Origin: an uncultured Eubacteriales bacterium
GTDB taxonomy: Bacteria; Bacillota; Clostridia; Christensenellales; CAG-138
Direction: 5' to 3'
DNA length: 30,601 bases
Assembly (NCBI GenBank): GCA_900542615.1
Contig: UQOG01000011.1
Span: 1 to 30,601, forward strand
Positions 16,801 through 24,721 of this stretch are shown one piece after another. The first letter of the stretch is position 1. Each line of letters opens with the position of its first letter. Position numbers and translations under genes: made by a program. The notes beneath the pieces are model-generated. The model was not told the DNA's origin. It did no database searches and saw nothing but the letters and a program-made list of their open reading frames with translations.

Positions 16801-17803
16801 GGGAGATGGGATCAGCGTGCTGCGGGGCGTTGGGTCTGTGATCAAGAGCATGGTGCAATTCGCCGCAAAGGATGACGTGGACGCCACCCTGCAGGACATC
16901 AAGGCAGCCTTGGCCACAAGCGTAACCTGGAACGAGACGAGCGAGCAGTTTACCGTTTCCGGTGATGGGATCGATTGGGTTTCCACCGGGCCGGAGATCC
17001 TTCATCTGCAATATGACAACGCCAATAAGCTGCTGGACTATGGGCTATACGATGCCCCGGCAACGGTCACGCTGGACGATGTGACCCTGGAAACGGAGTC
17101 GGGCTGGTCCAAGCTGCTGATCCGGCAATGCTACCAGCATGATCCCGGTACGGATACCAGCCTGAAAACGAATTTGCAGGACCAGGACATCACGGACCTG
17201 TTTTCCGGCACGGTAACGGTGCGGGTGGCCAACGATAGGGCGGAGGGGCTGACCATCGCAAAGACGGTCACCGGCAGCACCGCGCCTGCCGGGGAAAGCT
17301 ACCAGATCGAGATTTGCGTGGAGGATGACGGGAAGCCCATTTCCGGCAGATACGACACCGTCAGCGGGACGGGGAAAAGCGGCTTCCTTACGTTTACCGA
17401 GGGAAAGGCTACCGTTTCCCTGCAGGCCGGGGAAAGCCTGACCATCTTGGGCCTGCCCGAAGGCGCAAGCTATACGGTAACCGAAACGCAGTCCCAGGAG
17501 CAGGCGTATACCACCACGGTTTCGGTGAATGGCGCGGGTAAGCAAGGACATGAAGCGGCGGGAACTCTGACAGCGGATGGGCAGACGGTGGGCTTTATCA
17601 ACGCCTATCCCACCAAACCCGGCGTCGATCCGGGGCATGGGGAGGAGCCGCAGCCCGAGCCCCAGATCCCCCGGGCCCCGGATCTTCCGCCGCCCACCGG
17701 CGACGGAGGCGGGCATGGGTGGCCCTGGGGGCTGCTGGCCGCCTCCCTGGCGGCGTTGGCCCTGGCCTGGAAACGCTGCGCACAGGCCCGCTTCCCCGGG
17801 TAG
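13892..17803 (+). CDS. secreted surface protein: His/Cys repeats, fibro-slime domain, Cna-B domains, sortase-like tail, 1303 aa
   Basis: This is a probable cell-wall adhesin or pilin-like protein. A signal peptide (about 1-30, cleavage near PAAA) is followed by four Cys/His-rich repeats (42-141), three with the core HDAACGY. An Ig-like module follows at about 185-243. A fibro-slime/PA14-like domain (about 272-582) contains GDDDVWVFIDGVLVADLGG (498-516). SpaA/Cna-B domains lie at about 588-680 and 859-970, with the Lys and Glu that form isopeptide bonds in the family (LIKIDQ with VKETYTPAGY; LVQKVDQ with LVETGAPAGY). A third related domain spans about 1119-1236. The tail LPPPTGD (1265-1271), a hydrophobic stretch and a final KRC look like a variant sorting signal. 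No sortase gene is nearby. The start is set by GGAGGA 12 bases upstream. Binding partner is unknown. Confidence 0.85.
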   Translation: MEKFICRKIRQLLLMLMALILCLASVPAAAVDGAARPTEGLCIHHPAHDAACGYQEGTPAQPCTHVHDAACGYREPIGEVPCDQGCADADGDGQIDHAAGCAYRPAQEAQPCNHVHDAACGYQAAGTASPCAYAQAGCPYCVRAWDWVDPLGALTQAEQGWVLALPGVGPEQPLTRDAAASLLPAQINVTLKNGQQASLPITWDLSSIPEAGTSAGIYPVLASLADPTYALPQGDALSITLQAGGAQILAAQLPSGEPLHPEHIVQGLSPLGTTIHLFDYWLDSQTANDNGENLYKPFLSKGINNGHALLFGNGMRSNQNNIGQWNWWTQSNAPYKGIVKSNLGNDGYPQLNLSDKLEDTLHESKDGNQSLAYLFDPEIPVDGKASYPNVKGLLQVDENGYYYYNSGKNYAVYYPDVNSFVLYDRPGVKSDGAAQGFGNFFPFNAATEDPGTSGGGLMSTVGSKDPSINHYFGVHMSTRFIQLDGGKIGEDPVTYEFSGDDDVWVFIDGVLVADLGGIHDAASVKIDFSTGKITINDEIQEKTLGALLNTGSNTLADNTQHTLDFFYLERGNVDSHMVLKYNLVTQPESSLIKIDQLGDPVPGAEFSLYAADNLSTAIATGTTDREGRFIFLDPEDSMPLTIQKLYEKYGKSEDAAGNNLIVKETYTPAGYRTIDQVGLYFCKSVQDEVLLLSKSIWDKGAYAMPKVTVAASDAIALLETETPKEIQLTSDPLMFAVVYQKQGEDDWRPVYGDPIHGWYVEPDSTWASVLRAAKANPYVFQLTSNGSYQVTIENLPGDIETYYYICNDETTAKYTVAYYYTEANNLDETTEENTWRIDSQSDKHPLTRSFSMDLFITNIKNRLLVQKVDQAGKPLAGAAFALYAAENATVENGAVTIKPDAAAYDTLQTEGAGGPLGLEGGGLFPTQDKVLENGEYYLVETGAPAGYKPNPAAVRIIVDDTGVYADAGQRGDGISVLRGVGSVIKSMVQFAAKDDVDATLQDIKAALATSVTWNETSEQFTVSGDGIDWVSTGPEILHLQYDNANKLLDYGLYDAPATVTLDDVTLETESGWSKLLIRQCYQHDPGTDTSLKTNLQDQDITDLFSGTVTVRVANDRAEGLTIAKTVTGSTAPAGESYQIEICVEDDGKPISGRYDTVSGTGKSGFLTFTEGKATVSLQAGESLTILGLPEGASYTVTETQSQEQAYTTTVSVNGAGKQGHEAAGTLTADGQTVGFINAYPTKPGVDPGHGEEPQPEPQIPRAPDLPPPTGDGGGHGWPWGLLAASLAALALAWKRCAQARFPG
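14033..14256 (+). repeat. DNA repeats coding the Cys/His-rich motifs of the surface protein
   Basis: A 26-base unit is identical at 14084-14109 and 14231-14256, and its last 21 or so bases occur a third time at 14033-14054. They encode the THVHDAACGY / NHVHDAACGY repeats. Near-identity at the DNA level suggests recent duplication and possible copy-number change by slippage or recombination. Confidence 0.75.
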
Positions 17804-17813
17804 ATCCATCCAC

Positions 17814-17862
17814 AAAACAAGGCCCGGTCCACCGGCGATCCGCCGGCAACCGGGCCATACGT
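17814..17862. terminator. bidirectional terminator between convergent genes
   Basis: GGCCCGGT (17821-17828) pairs with ACCGGGCC (17849-17856), with an inner CCGGCG-ATC-CGCCGG stem. On the minus strand the stem is followed by TTGTTTTG, a fair U-tract, which serves the regulator gene at 17925-18479. On the plus strand the U-tract is weak, but the stem lies 17 bases after the surface-protein stop codon. Confidence 0.7.
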
Positions 17863-17924
17863 TTGCCCTCCCGGGCATTCGTCATACCCTGGGGCGGCTG
17901 GGAAACCCTGGGGACAAAGCGGGC

Positions 17925-18479
17925 CTAAAAGCCCTTGCCGCTGGCAACGGCCAAAAAGTCCACCGGTTCGTCGAATTCGTTTTTCCAGTAGTGCAGGTGT
18001 AAGGCGCTGTAGTAGGCGAAATCCCCCTCTTTAAGGGTGATCCGATCCCCGCCGATGCAAACGGTCACGCCGCCCTTGAGCACATAGACGAACTCCTCGC
18101 TGTCGTGGGTCTTGGGCTCGCCGGAATCCGTATGGGGGGCCATATGCATCACGGTGACCTGCATGTCAAAGGATGCGCCCCGGGTCAGGAATTCCTGAAT
18201 GGGCGGGCAGGGCTGATTGGGGTCCTCGATGACGGAAAACCGCTTGTCGCTGGGCACCACCAGGATGTTTTTATCTTCTTCTGTGGCCAAAAGGGCCTTT
18301 ACGGATACGCCAAGCGCCTTTGCGATCTGATAGAGGGAAGCCACGGTGATATTGACCTTCCCGTTTTCAAAGTTGCTTAAATACGCCATGGATAAGCCGG
18401 AACGCTCAGACAATTCCTTGAGGCTCATCTTCTTTTCTTTGCGTATATTTCTAGCGTTGGCATAGGTAATATTATCCAT
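17925..18479 (-). CDS. XRE-family regulator with C-terminal cupin domain, 184 aa
   Basis: This is a likely transcriptional regulator of the neighbouring transport and deaminase genes. A helix-turn-helix domain spans about 8-62, with the recognition segment SGLSMAYLSNFENGK (27-41). A cupin beta-barrel follows (about 105-181) with candidate metal or ligand residues H125, E129, H161 and H163. Length and order match the family that couples an XRE DNA-binding domain to a small-ligand sensor (PuuR-like). The gene is last on the minus strand after the ABC importer, 75 bases beyond the ATPase gene, and probably has its own promoter (18517-18545). A GGGAGAAG ribosome binding site precedes the ATG. The ligand is unknown; a purine or nucleoside is a guess from context. 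Confidence 0.85.
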   Translation of the reverse strand: MDNITYANARNIRKEKKMSLKELSERSGLSMAYLSNFENGKVNITVASLYQIAKALGVSVKALLATEEDKNILVVPSDKRFSVIEDPNQPCPPIQEFLTRGASFDMQVTVMHMAPHTDSGEPKTHDSEEFVYVLKGGVTVCIGGDRITLKEGDFAYYSALHLHYWKNEFDEPVDFLAVASGKGF

Positions 18480-18516
18480 TTAACTTCTCCCGGAAAAAAC
18501 TGACGTGTTTACAACC

Positions 18517-18545
18517 AGTTTAACAATCTTTGATAAATTTTGCAA
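18517..18545 (-). promoter_or_regulatory. probable promoter of the XRE-cupin regulator
   Basis: On the minus strand TTGCAA (18540-18545) and TAAACT (18517-18522) are spaced by 17 bases in an AT-rich gap. The expected start near 18510 leaves a leader of about 30 bases. It would allow the regulator to be made independently of the importer operon. Confidence 0.45.
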
Positions 18546-18554
18546 GAAGCAATC

Positions 18555-20075
18555 CTATGCTTCCCCCGAGGGCCGGCTTTGGATCCCCGCCATTTTCAGG
18601 CCCAACTCCCGGGACGACGCCTGATCCCCTTGCACAATGCCCATGTTGCGGCCTTTATACAAAACCATAATGGTATCGCTCATTTCCAGGATCTCATCCA
18701 GCTCGGTGGATACCAGCAGCACCGCCGCGCCTTCGTCCCTGGCCTGTAGGATCTGCTTTTGGATATACTGGGTGGCCCCCACATCCAACCCCCGGTTGGG
18801 ATGCATGGCAACCAGCAATCGGGGCTTTCTGGACAGCTCCCTGGCCACCACCACCTTTTGCTGGTTTCCGCCGGAAAGGTTTTCTAGCTTTTCGTCCACA
18901 CTTGGAGTTTTTACATAATACCGCTGGCAGAGGGCTTGGCTTTCCTCGCGGATGGCCTGCTTGCGCAGCCAGCCGCCCCGATTGAAGCGTGTCTGGCGGA
19001 AATCATGTAAAATCAGGTTTTCCTGAATGGAGAGCTCCTTGAGCACCGCCATTTTCAGCCGGTCTTCCGGAATATGGGCCATGCCGTGGCCCAGCATTTC
19101 CCGGGGGGATTTGCCGGTTACGTTTTGCCCATCCAGATAGATGGCCCCGGAGGTTGGCGCTAGTAGCCCCGTGATGCAGCGGATCAGTTCGGATTGCCCG
19201 TTGCCGTCCACGCCGCATACCCCCAATATCTCCCCGGACCGCAGAGAAAAGCTGAGATGATCCAGCACCTGGATATTTTCCGCATCCCGGTAGCACAGGT
19301 TTTCCACCTGCAATACCCTATCCCCCGGGGTAAAAGGCTGCTTTTCCAGGCTCCGGGATAGGTCTTGGCCCACCATCAGGGCTGCCAGCTGGTATTTGTC
19401 CTGGATCTCGTTTAACTGTACGGTCTTGACCACCCGCCCTTGCCGCAAAATGGTGCACTGGGTGCAAACGTCCATGATCTCCGCCAGCTTGTGGCTAATG
19501 AGGATCACGGTCATGCCCGCCTGGGTCAGCTTGCGCAGCAAAGCAAATAGGCTGTCCACTTCCCCCGGCGTCAAAACCGCGGTGGGCTCGTCCAGGATCA
19601 GGATCTTCACATCCCGGTATAACGCCTTGATGATCTCCACCCGCTGCTGTTGCCCAACGGTTAGATCCCCCACCCGGGCATAGGGATCGATTTCGATCTC
19701 CAGCTTGTTTGCCAGGGCGCTGATCCGCTCCGCCGCCCCCTTGGCATCCAATACCGGGCCGCCGGGCAGGCCGAGGATCACGTTTTCCACCACATTGTGG
19801 GCATTTACCAGCATAAAGTGCTGGTGCACCATGCCGATCCCATTGGCGATGGCGTCCTTGGGGTTGCGGATGTGCAGGGGCTTGCCGTCCAGCTGGATGC
19901 TGCCTTGGAAGCTGTCGTACATCCCATACAGCACGTTCATCAGCGTGCTTTTCCCCGCGCCGTTTTCGCCGACCAGGGCATGGATCTCACCCCGCTCCAC
20001 GTCCAGATCCACATGGTCGTTGGCCACCACGCTGCCGAATACTTTCGTGATATTGCGCATCTGTAGATAAGCCAT
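18555..20075 (-). CDS. double ATPase subunit of a BMP-type nucleoside ABC importer, 506 aa
   Basis: This is the cytoplasmic energy-coupling subunit with two fused nucleotide-binding domains, as in YufO/NupA and RbsA-like proteins. The first domain has Walker A GENGAGKS (36-43), signature-like LTVGQQQRVEI (138-148) and Walker B ILILDEPTAVL (158-168). The second has a degenerate P-loop, GVDGNGQSE, a proper LSGGNQQKVVVARELS signature and a Walker B variant LLVAMHPNRGLDVG. The degenerate second P-loop is normal for the family. A GGAGG site lies about 8 bases before the ATG. The gene follows the permease genes by 12 bases. The pairing with BMP-lipoprotein, two permeases and adenine deaminase points to purine nucleosides as substrate. 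Confidence 0.92.
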   Translation of the reverse strand: MAYLQMRNITKVFGSVVANDHVDLDVERGEIHALVGENGAGKSTLMNVLYGMYDSFQGSIQLDGKPLHIRNPKDAIANGIGMVHQHFMLVNAHNVVENVILGLPGGPVLDAKGAAERISALANKLEIEIDPYARVGDLTVGQQQRVEIIKALYRDVKILILDEPTAVLTPGEVDSLFALLRKLTQAGMTVILISHKLAEIMDVCTQCTILRQGRVVKTVQLNEIQDKYQLAALMVGQDLSRSLEKQPFTPGDRVLQVENLCYRDAENIQVLDHLSFSLRSGEILGVCGVDGNGQSELIRCITGLLAPTSGAIYLDGQNVTGKSPREMLGHGMAHIPEDRLKMAVLKELSIQENLILHDFRQTRFNRGGWLRKQAIREESQALCQRYYVKTPSVDEKLENLSGGNQQKVVVARELSRKPRLLVAMHPNRGLDVGATQYIQKQILQARDEGAAVLLVSTELDEILEMSDTIMVLYKGRNMGIVQGDQASSRELGLKMAGIQSRPSGEA

Positions 20076-20087
20076 GGTTATTCCTCC

Positions 20088-21008
20088 TCAATCCCGCACA
20101 TAAGGTATGCCGCTACAAGCGGGCGCCTTGGAGCGTACCCGGTACATACACAGGGCGGCCACGGCGAACACATAGGGAAGCATGACCCAGATCTGATAGG
20201 GGATGGTGCTGGCGGTGGCTTGCAGCTGATATTGCAGGGAGCTTACGCCGCCGAATAGCAAGCAGGCAACCAGGATACCCACCGGGGAATAGTTGCCGAA
20301 AACGATGGCCGCCAAGGTCATATAACCCTTTCCCGCGATCATGCCCTCGGTAAAGAAGCTCAGCTGGCCCATGGAAACAAAGGCGCCGGCAAGCCCGGCC
20401 AACATGCTGCCGTAGAGCACGGAACCGTATCGCACCCGGTTTACGTTAATGCCCATGGTATCGCAGGCCTTGGGGTTTTCGCCTACGCTGCGCACGGTAA
20501 GTCCCAGCTTGGTCTTGTATAGGACAAAGGCGGTGACGGGCACCAGCAGCAATCCCAGGTAGGCCACTAGGGTCTGGTTAAACAGGGAAGGGCCCAGGAT
20601 GGGGATCTGGGATAGGAGGGGAATCGAGACCTTTTCAAAGGTGGCGATTTTCGGCACCACGCCGCTGATGCCGAATAGCTGCCGGAAGAGTAGGGAAGTG
20701 AGGCCCTCCGCCACCGCGTTGATGGCGAGGCCGGTCACCACCTGGTTGGCCCGGAAGGTGATGGTAAACAGGGCGAAAATGAGCCCAAAGGCCAAGCCGG
20801 CCCCCATGGCGGTCAGGGCGCCCACCAGGGCGTTGCCGGAATAATAGGAGCCTAAAACCCCCATGAACGCCCCGATGATCATAAAGCCTTCATTGCCGAT
20901 GTTGATGATGCCGGAACGCTCGATAAAAAGGGTGCCCATGGCGCCGATCAGCATAGGCGCCGCCATGACCAGGGTGGTAATCAAAAAACGTGTGATAAGG
21001 TCGCCCAT
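20088..21008 (-). CDS. nucleoside ABC importer permease (YufQ-like), 306 aa
   Basis: This is an integral membrane protein of the branched-chain amino acid/ribose-type permease family, with about eight to ten hydrophobic segments. The conserved family stretch GNEGFMIIGAFMGVL lies near residues 38-52, and VRSVGENPKACDTMGI near 172-187 is the cytoplasmic loop that contacts the ATPase. The GGAGGG ribosome binding site lies inside the end of the preceding permease gene, which stops 2 bases earlier, so the two are coupled. Length is typical of YufQ/NupC-type subunits. Confidence 0.9.
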   Translation of the reverse strand: MGDLITRFLITTLVMAAPMLIGAMGTLFIERSGIINIGNEGFMIIGAFMGVLGSYYSGNALVGALTAMGAGLAFGLIFALFTITFRANQVVTGLAINAVAEGLTSLLFRQLFGISGVVPKIATFEKVSIPLLSQIPILGPSLFNQTLVAYLGLLLVPVTAFVLYKTKLGLTVRSVGENPKACDTMGINVNRVRYGSVLYGSMLAGLAGAFVSMGQLSFFTEGMIAGKGYMTLAAIVFGNYSPVGILVACLLFGGVSSLQYQLQATASTIPYQIWVMLPYVFAVAALCMYRVRSKAPACSGIPYVRD

Positions 21009-21010
21009 GC

Positions 21011-22090
21011 TTAAGCCCTCCTAGCTTGTCCTTTTTTGCGCAAAGGCCAGCCCCGCTGGAGAATCCCACGGCCGGCCAAAAAGAGGATGATGAGCGCCTG
21101 GGTGATATCCAAGATGGGGACGGGTACCTTGGCGATCATTTGCATATGGGTAGAGCCCGCATTCAGCGCGCCATACAATACGCTGGAGAAGAATATGCCA
21201 AAGGGGGTACAGTTGCCTAACAGGGCAACGGAGATCCCCTGGAAGCTCAAATAGGAAGAAAAGCCTTGGATCAGCCGGGATTGGACGCTCATCAGCTCCA
21301 CGCATCCGCCGATTCCCGCCAAGCCGCCGCCGATCAGCATGGTCAGCAGCCGGTTGCCGGCGATGTTCATGCCGGCGTATTGGGCTACGCCCTGGTTCAG
21401 GCCCACCACCCGCACCTCGTAGCCCTTGGCGCTATAGGAATAAAACAGCCAATATGCCACCAGGCAGGCGATGGCAATGAGAAAGCCGGCGTGCAGCCGG
21501 GTGCCGCTCAAAATAATGGGCAGATCCACGCTTTCCTGCATCAAGGGGGATTGGGAAGCGTTGTTCACGCTGTTTGGGTCCTTCATGGGGCCTGCAACGA
21601 ACATGCTTAGGATCTGGGCGGCAATGTTGTTGAACATAATGGTGGAAATAAGCTCGTTTGCGCCTAAGTAAATCTTCAATAGGGCGGGAAGCAGGGCATA
21701 CACGGCGCCCCCGATAAAGCCGCATAGCAGCATGAGGGGGATATGGGCCACCGGCAAAAGGGTGGAAATGCTGTAGCCGATCCAGCCGCCGAACAAAGCG
21801 CCCAAATAGAATTGCCCCATCCCGCCCAGGTTGTACATGCCGCTGCGCATGGCAAAGGCAAAGGAAAGGGCCACAAAAATCAACGAGGTAGCCTTGACCA
21901 GGGTTTCACCGATGGCATTTAGGCTGCCGAAGGCGCCCTGCAACAGGCATTGATATGCCAGGAGCGCGTCATACCCCATGAAGGCCATGATGACGGCGGA
22001 TGCCAATAGAGCCAGCAGGATCGCCGCCAGGGGAAACATCCATCCCTTCAGGCTGCCCCAAGCTCTGCGGGTACAGTTTCGGATCACCAT
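21011..22090 (-). CDS. nucleoside ABC importer permease (YufP-like), 359 aa
   Basis: This is the second permease of the BMP-type importer, with multiple hydrophobic segments and the family stretches FAMRSGMYNLGGMGQFYLGA (about 79-98) and YEVRVVGLNQGVAQYAGMN (about 223-241). I prefer the ATG at 22090 to the in-frame ATG at 22096: the GGAGG site sits one base before the latter but 7 bases before the former. The gene lies between the lipoprotein gene, from which it is separated by a strong hairpin, and the second permease. Length and gene order match YufP. Confidence 0.88.
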   Translation of the reverse strand: MVIRNCTRRAWGSLKGWMFPLAAILLALLASAVIMAFMGYDALLAYQCLLQGAFGSLNAIGETLVKATSLIFVALSFAFAMRSGMYNLGGMGQFYLGALFGGWIGYSISTLLPVAHIPLMLLCGFIGGAVYALLPALLKIYLGANELISTIMFNNIAAQILSMFVAGPMKDPNSVNNASQSPLMQESVDLPIILSGTRLHAGFLIAIACLVAYWLFYSYSAKGYEVRVVGLNQGVAQYAGMNIAGNRLLTMLIGGGLAGIGGCVELMSVQSRLIQGFSSYLSFQGISVALLGNCTPFGIFFSSVLYGALNAGSTHMQMIAKVPVPILDITQALIILFLAGRGILQRGWPLRKKGQARRA

Positions 22091-22132
22091 ATCCATTCCT
22101 CCGTGTCGATGCTTTGGTAGTGAAAATGCGCC

Positions 22133-22159
22133 GGGGGCGGCCCGAAGGGGGCCGCCCCC
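22133..22159 (-). terminator. intercistronic hairpin after the lipoprotein gene
   Basis: An 11-bp perfect stem (GGGGGCGGCCC / GGGCCGCCCCC) with a GAAGG loop lies between the substrate-binding protein gene and the permease gene. On the minus strand it is followed by GGCGCATTTTCAC, only a short U-run, so it is probably a partial terminator or an mRNA-stabilising structure. In many importer operons such stems keep the binding protein in excess over the membrane subunits. Confidence 0.7.
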
Positions 22160-22186
22160 AGCCGTGGTTGTCCTTGGTCGCCTGGA

Positions 22187-23257
22187 TCAATCCAGGTTGA
22201 TGGTCACCTCGCCGTTGGCCAGGGCGTCATAGGCGCCTTGCACCTTGGCGATCTGCTCCTCGGTCAGGGGGGCGAAGAAGTCCGGGTTCCATTCCGGCAT
22301 TTCGATCAGGTTGTCCGCGATGCCGTACTTTTTGACTTCTTCGGGGATGCTGTTGGTGCGGAACTGCTCAAAGGCCGCATAGTAGCCCACCGCCGTATTC
22401 ATGATCACGGCCGTTACCGTATTGTTGGGAGCCACGGTGATCATGCCGTCGCCATTGGCAATGGCCATGGCGCCTTCCACCTCGTTGGCGGCTTCCATTA
22501 CGCCCAGGCTGGCTTGGTCCGCATTGGGGGCGATGACATCGTAGCCGTTTTCAAACAGGTTTTTGGCCGTTTCCTTCACCATGGCCACGTCTTCCGTGGT
22601 GCCTGCGATGGATACCAGCACCTCACAGTCGGGGTTTACATACTTGACGCCCGCTTCAAAGCCCTTTCCGCCGTTGATGAGGGGCGCAAAGTCGATGCCC
22701 GCGATATAGGCCACCTTGTTGGTCTTGGTAATCACGCCGGCAATGGCGCCCATGAGGAAGCCTTGGTCCTCATCTGCAAAGTAGATGGGGTATACGTTTT
22801 CCGTCTGATAGGCGCCGTTGACGATGAAGATCTGGGTGTCCGGGAAGTCCTTGGCGGTTTCGATGATATCCTCCTGGTTGGCGTCCGTGGCCACCAGGAT
22901 GCAGTTATACCCGGCGGAGGCAAAGGTACGCACGCTTTCCACCAGCATGTCCGTGGTGACGTTTTCCTGATAGGTGGCTTCATAGCCGGCCTCCTTCACC
23001 ATTTCGCAGCCCAAATAGGCGGTGTAGCACCAGCTCATATCGCTGATGGGGCCCGGGATGATGAAGGCGACTTTGGGGGTCACTTCCCCTTCCTCGGCTG
23101 GGGCTTCCGCTTCCGCATCTTCCGCCTGGGGCGCCTGGGTTTCCTGCTCCGCAGGTGCGGAGGCGTCGGGCTGGGCTTCCTGGGTTTGCGGCGCCTTGCA
23201 GGCGGCTGCGCTGACCAGCAGCAATGCGGCCAATAAAAGAACCAGTAGTTTTTTCAT
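22187..23257 (-). CDS. BMP-family substrate-binding lipoprotein, 356 aa
   Basis: This is the extracellular solute-binding subunit of the importer, of the Bmp/Med family that binds purine nucleosides in characterised members. The ATG at 23257 gives a clean lipoprotein signal, MKKLLVLLLAALLLVSAAAC, with the lipid-anchored C20. A longer frame from 23320 would put 21 charged residues in front. A GGAG site lies about 8 bases upstream. After an acidic Ala/Glu/Pro linker (21-55), the binding domain starts with KVAFIIPGPISDMSW. It includes GFLMGAIAG and a central VAYIAGIDFAPLINGGKGFEAG, the family's hinge/ligand region. The usual GG...P...F pattern is modified here. The hairpin just downstream may raise its expression relative to the permeases. 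Confidence 0.9.
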   Translation of the reverse strand: MKKLLVLLLAALLLVSAAACKAPQTQEAQPDASAPAEQETQAPQAEDAEAEAPAEEGEVTPKVAFIIPGPISDMSWCYTAYLGCEMVKEAGYEATYQENVTTDMLVESVRTFASAGYNCILVATDANQEDIIETAKDFPDTQIFIVNGAYQTENVYPIYFADEDQGFLMGAIAGVITKTNKVAYIAGIDFAPLINGGKGFEAGVKYVNPDCEVLVSIAGTTEDVAMVKETAKNLFENGYDVIAPNADQASLGVMEAANEVEGAMAIANGDGMITVAPNNTVTAVIMNTAVGYYAAFEQFRTNSIPEEVKKYGIADNLIEMPEWNPDFFAPLTEEQIAKVQGAYDALANGEVTINLD

Positions 23258-23336
23258 GTTTTTTCTCCTTTTCTTTTTTATCGATTCGCCCGTTGCCGGG
23301 CAATGCCGATCTTGTTCCATTCCCGCCTTCTGAAGG

Positions 23337-24704
23337 TTAACGAACCTTTGTAACGGGGAAGCGATCCGGCAGCCGGATACCGGCCCGCCTATAGATGGCT
23401 TCCCCGGCCTTTTGCCCTTCCCGAAGGATGGCGTCCTCGTCCAGGGTCAGGATCTTCCGGTCCCGCATGAGCCATTTCCCATTGCACATGGTGCTTTGGA
23501 CGTTGGTGGAATGCATGGCGGTGACCAGGGCGGCGATCTTATCGTGTACGGGCATCATGGAGGGGCCGTAGGGGTCGATGACGATCAAATCGGCCTTTTT
23601 GCCCGGCTCCAAGCTGCCGTACAGGTGGCCGTCCAACAGGGCCCGGGCCCCGTTGATGGTGGCCATCTGCAAAATGGCCTGGGAGGGCACCACCGTTGGG
23701 TCCAGCCGCCAGCCCTTGTGGATGAGGGAGGTAAGCCACATCTCGTCCACCATATCCATGCGGTTGCTGGAGGAGGCGCCGTCCGTGCCGATGCTCACGC
23801 AGATCCCCTCCCGCAGCATCCGGGGGATCTTGGCAAAGCCCAATACCCGCATGGCGGAGGCCGGATTGTGGGAAACCTTTACATCGCGCTTGCGGAAAAG
23901 TTCCACCTCTTCGTTGGTGAGCCATACCGTATGCACGGCCAGCAGGTTCTGATCCAGCACCCCCAGCCGTTCCAAATGGGTTACCGTAGGCTCGCCAAAT
24001 ACCTCCTGGCAATACGCCACCTCTTCCCTTGCTTCCGCCACATGCATATGGACACCCACCCCGTAGCGGTCGGCCAATTCCTTGGTGCGCTGGATCAGGG
24101 AGTCGGAATTGTTGAAAATGGTCCGCAGGCCGAACCAGACCTGCACCCGGCCCTCCGCGGTGTTGTGGAACCGCTTCAGGTCGGCTTCCTGCTGGTCCAA
24201 TTCCTCCTGGGCGGTGCGCTGCCAGACGGGGGGCAGGCCTTCGCCGCAATCCATTACGGACTTTGCCAGCTTGGCCCGCAGGCCCGCCTGGGCCACGGCC
24301 TTGGCCATGCCGCCGACGAACTGCCCCCCCGGCTCCGCAAAGGCGGTAACCCCGCAGCGGATCTGTTCCAGGCAGCACATCAGGGTGGAAATGTAGGAAT
24401 CCTCCTCGGTCATATTGCTTTCAAAGGGCCACATCCGGTCGTGGAGCCAGGTGATAAAGGCCACGTCGTCTCCAACGCCCCGGCTGATCTGCTGGGAGGT
24501 ATGCACATGGGTGTTTACAAATCCCGGCAGGATGTATTTGCCCTGAAGGTCTATGATCTCCGCGTCCGGGCGTACCAGCGCCGGGTCCACCTGGCCCACC
24601 GCCAGGATGGTATCGTCCTGCACCAGCAGGCCGCCGCCATCGTAAACCTGCATATCGGGGCCCATGGTGAGGATATAGCCGTTTTTCAAATATGTTTGCG
24701 CCAT
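23337..24704 (-). CDS. amidohydrolase, ATZ/TRZ (MtaD/SsnA-like) family, 455 aa
   Basis: This is a probable metal-dependent deaminase or chlorohydrolase-type enzyme acting on a nitrogen heterocycle in the cytoplasm. The metal ligands of the family are all visible: H66 and H68 in GFVNTHVH, H219 and H221 in HMHVAE with E224, H258 in AVHTVW, and D308 in SIGTDGASSSN. The family includes 5'-methylthioadenosine/S-adenosylhomocysteine deaminase, guanine deaminase and triazine hydrolases. The AEPGG segment near 123-127 and the absence of the usual HCPTSN block (here SHNPASAM, 278-285) make exact substrate prediction unsafe. An AGGAGGA site lies in the 17-base gap after the adenine deaminase gene. Context favours a purine, purine nucleoside or related compound. 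Confidence 0.85.
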   Translation of the reverse strand: MAQTYLKNGYILTMGPDMQVYDGGGLLVQDDTILAVGQVDPALVRPDAEIIDLQGKYILPGFVNTHVHTSQQISRGVGDDVAFITWLHDRMWPFESNMTEEDSYISTLMCCLEQIRCGVTAFAEPGGQFVGGMAKAVAQAGLRAKLAKSVMDCGEGLPPVWQRTAQEELDQQEADLKRFHNTAEGRVQVWFGLRTIFNNSDSLIQRTKELADRYGVGVHMHVAEAREEVAYCQEVFGEPTVTHLERLGVLDQNLLAVHTVWLTNEEVELFRKRDVKVSHNPASAMRVLGFAKIPRMLREGICVSIGTDGASSSNRMDMVDEMWLTSLIHKGWRLDPTVVPSQAILQMATINGARALLDGHLYGSLEPGKKADLIVIDPYGPSMMPVHDKIAALVTAMHSTNVQSTMCNGKWLMRDRKILTLDEDAILREGQKAGEAIYRRAGIRLPDRFPVTKVR

Positions 24705-24721
24705 GCTTGTCGTCCTCCTGG

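Noticed and set aside
22238..23236. 332-codon plus-strand open frame opposite the lipoprotein gene
   Set aside because: A composition shadow of the BMP gene: rich in Gly, His and Val with no domain features and no ribosome binding site.
23258..23320. 21-residue N-terminal extension of the BMP lipoprotein
   Set aside because: It would bury the lipoprotein signal peptide behind charged residues; the ATG at 23257 has a GGAG site and starts exactly at the signal.
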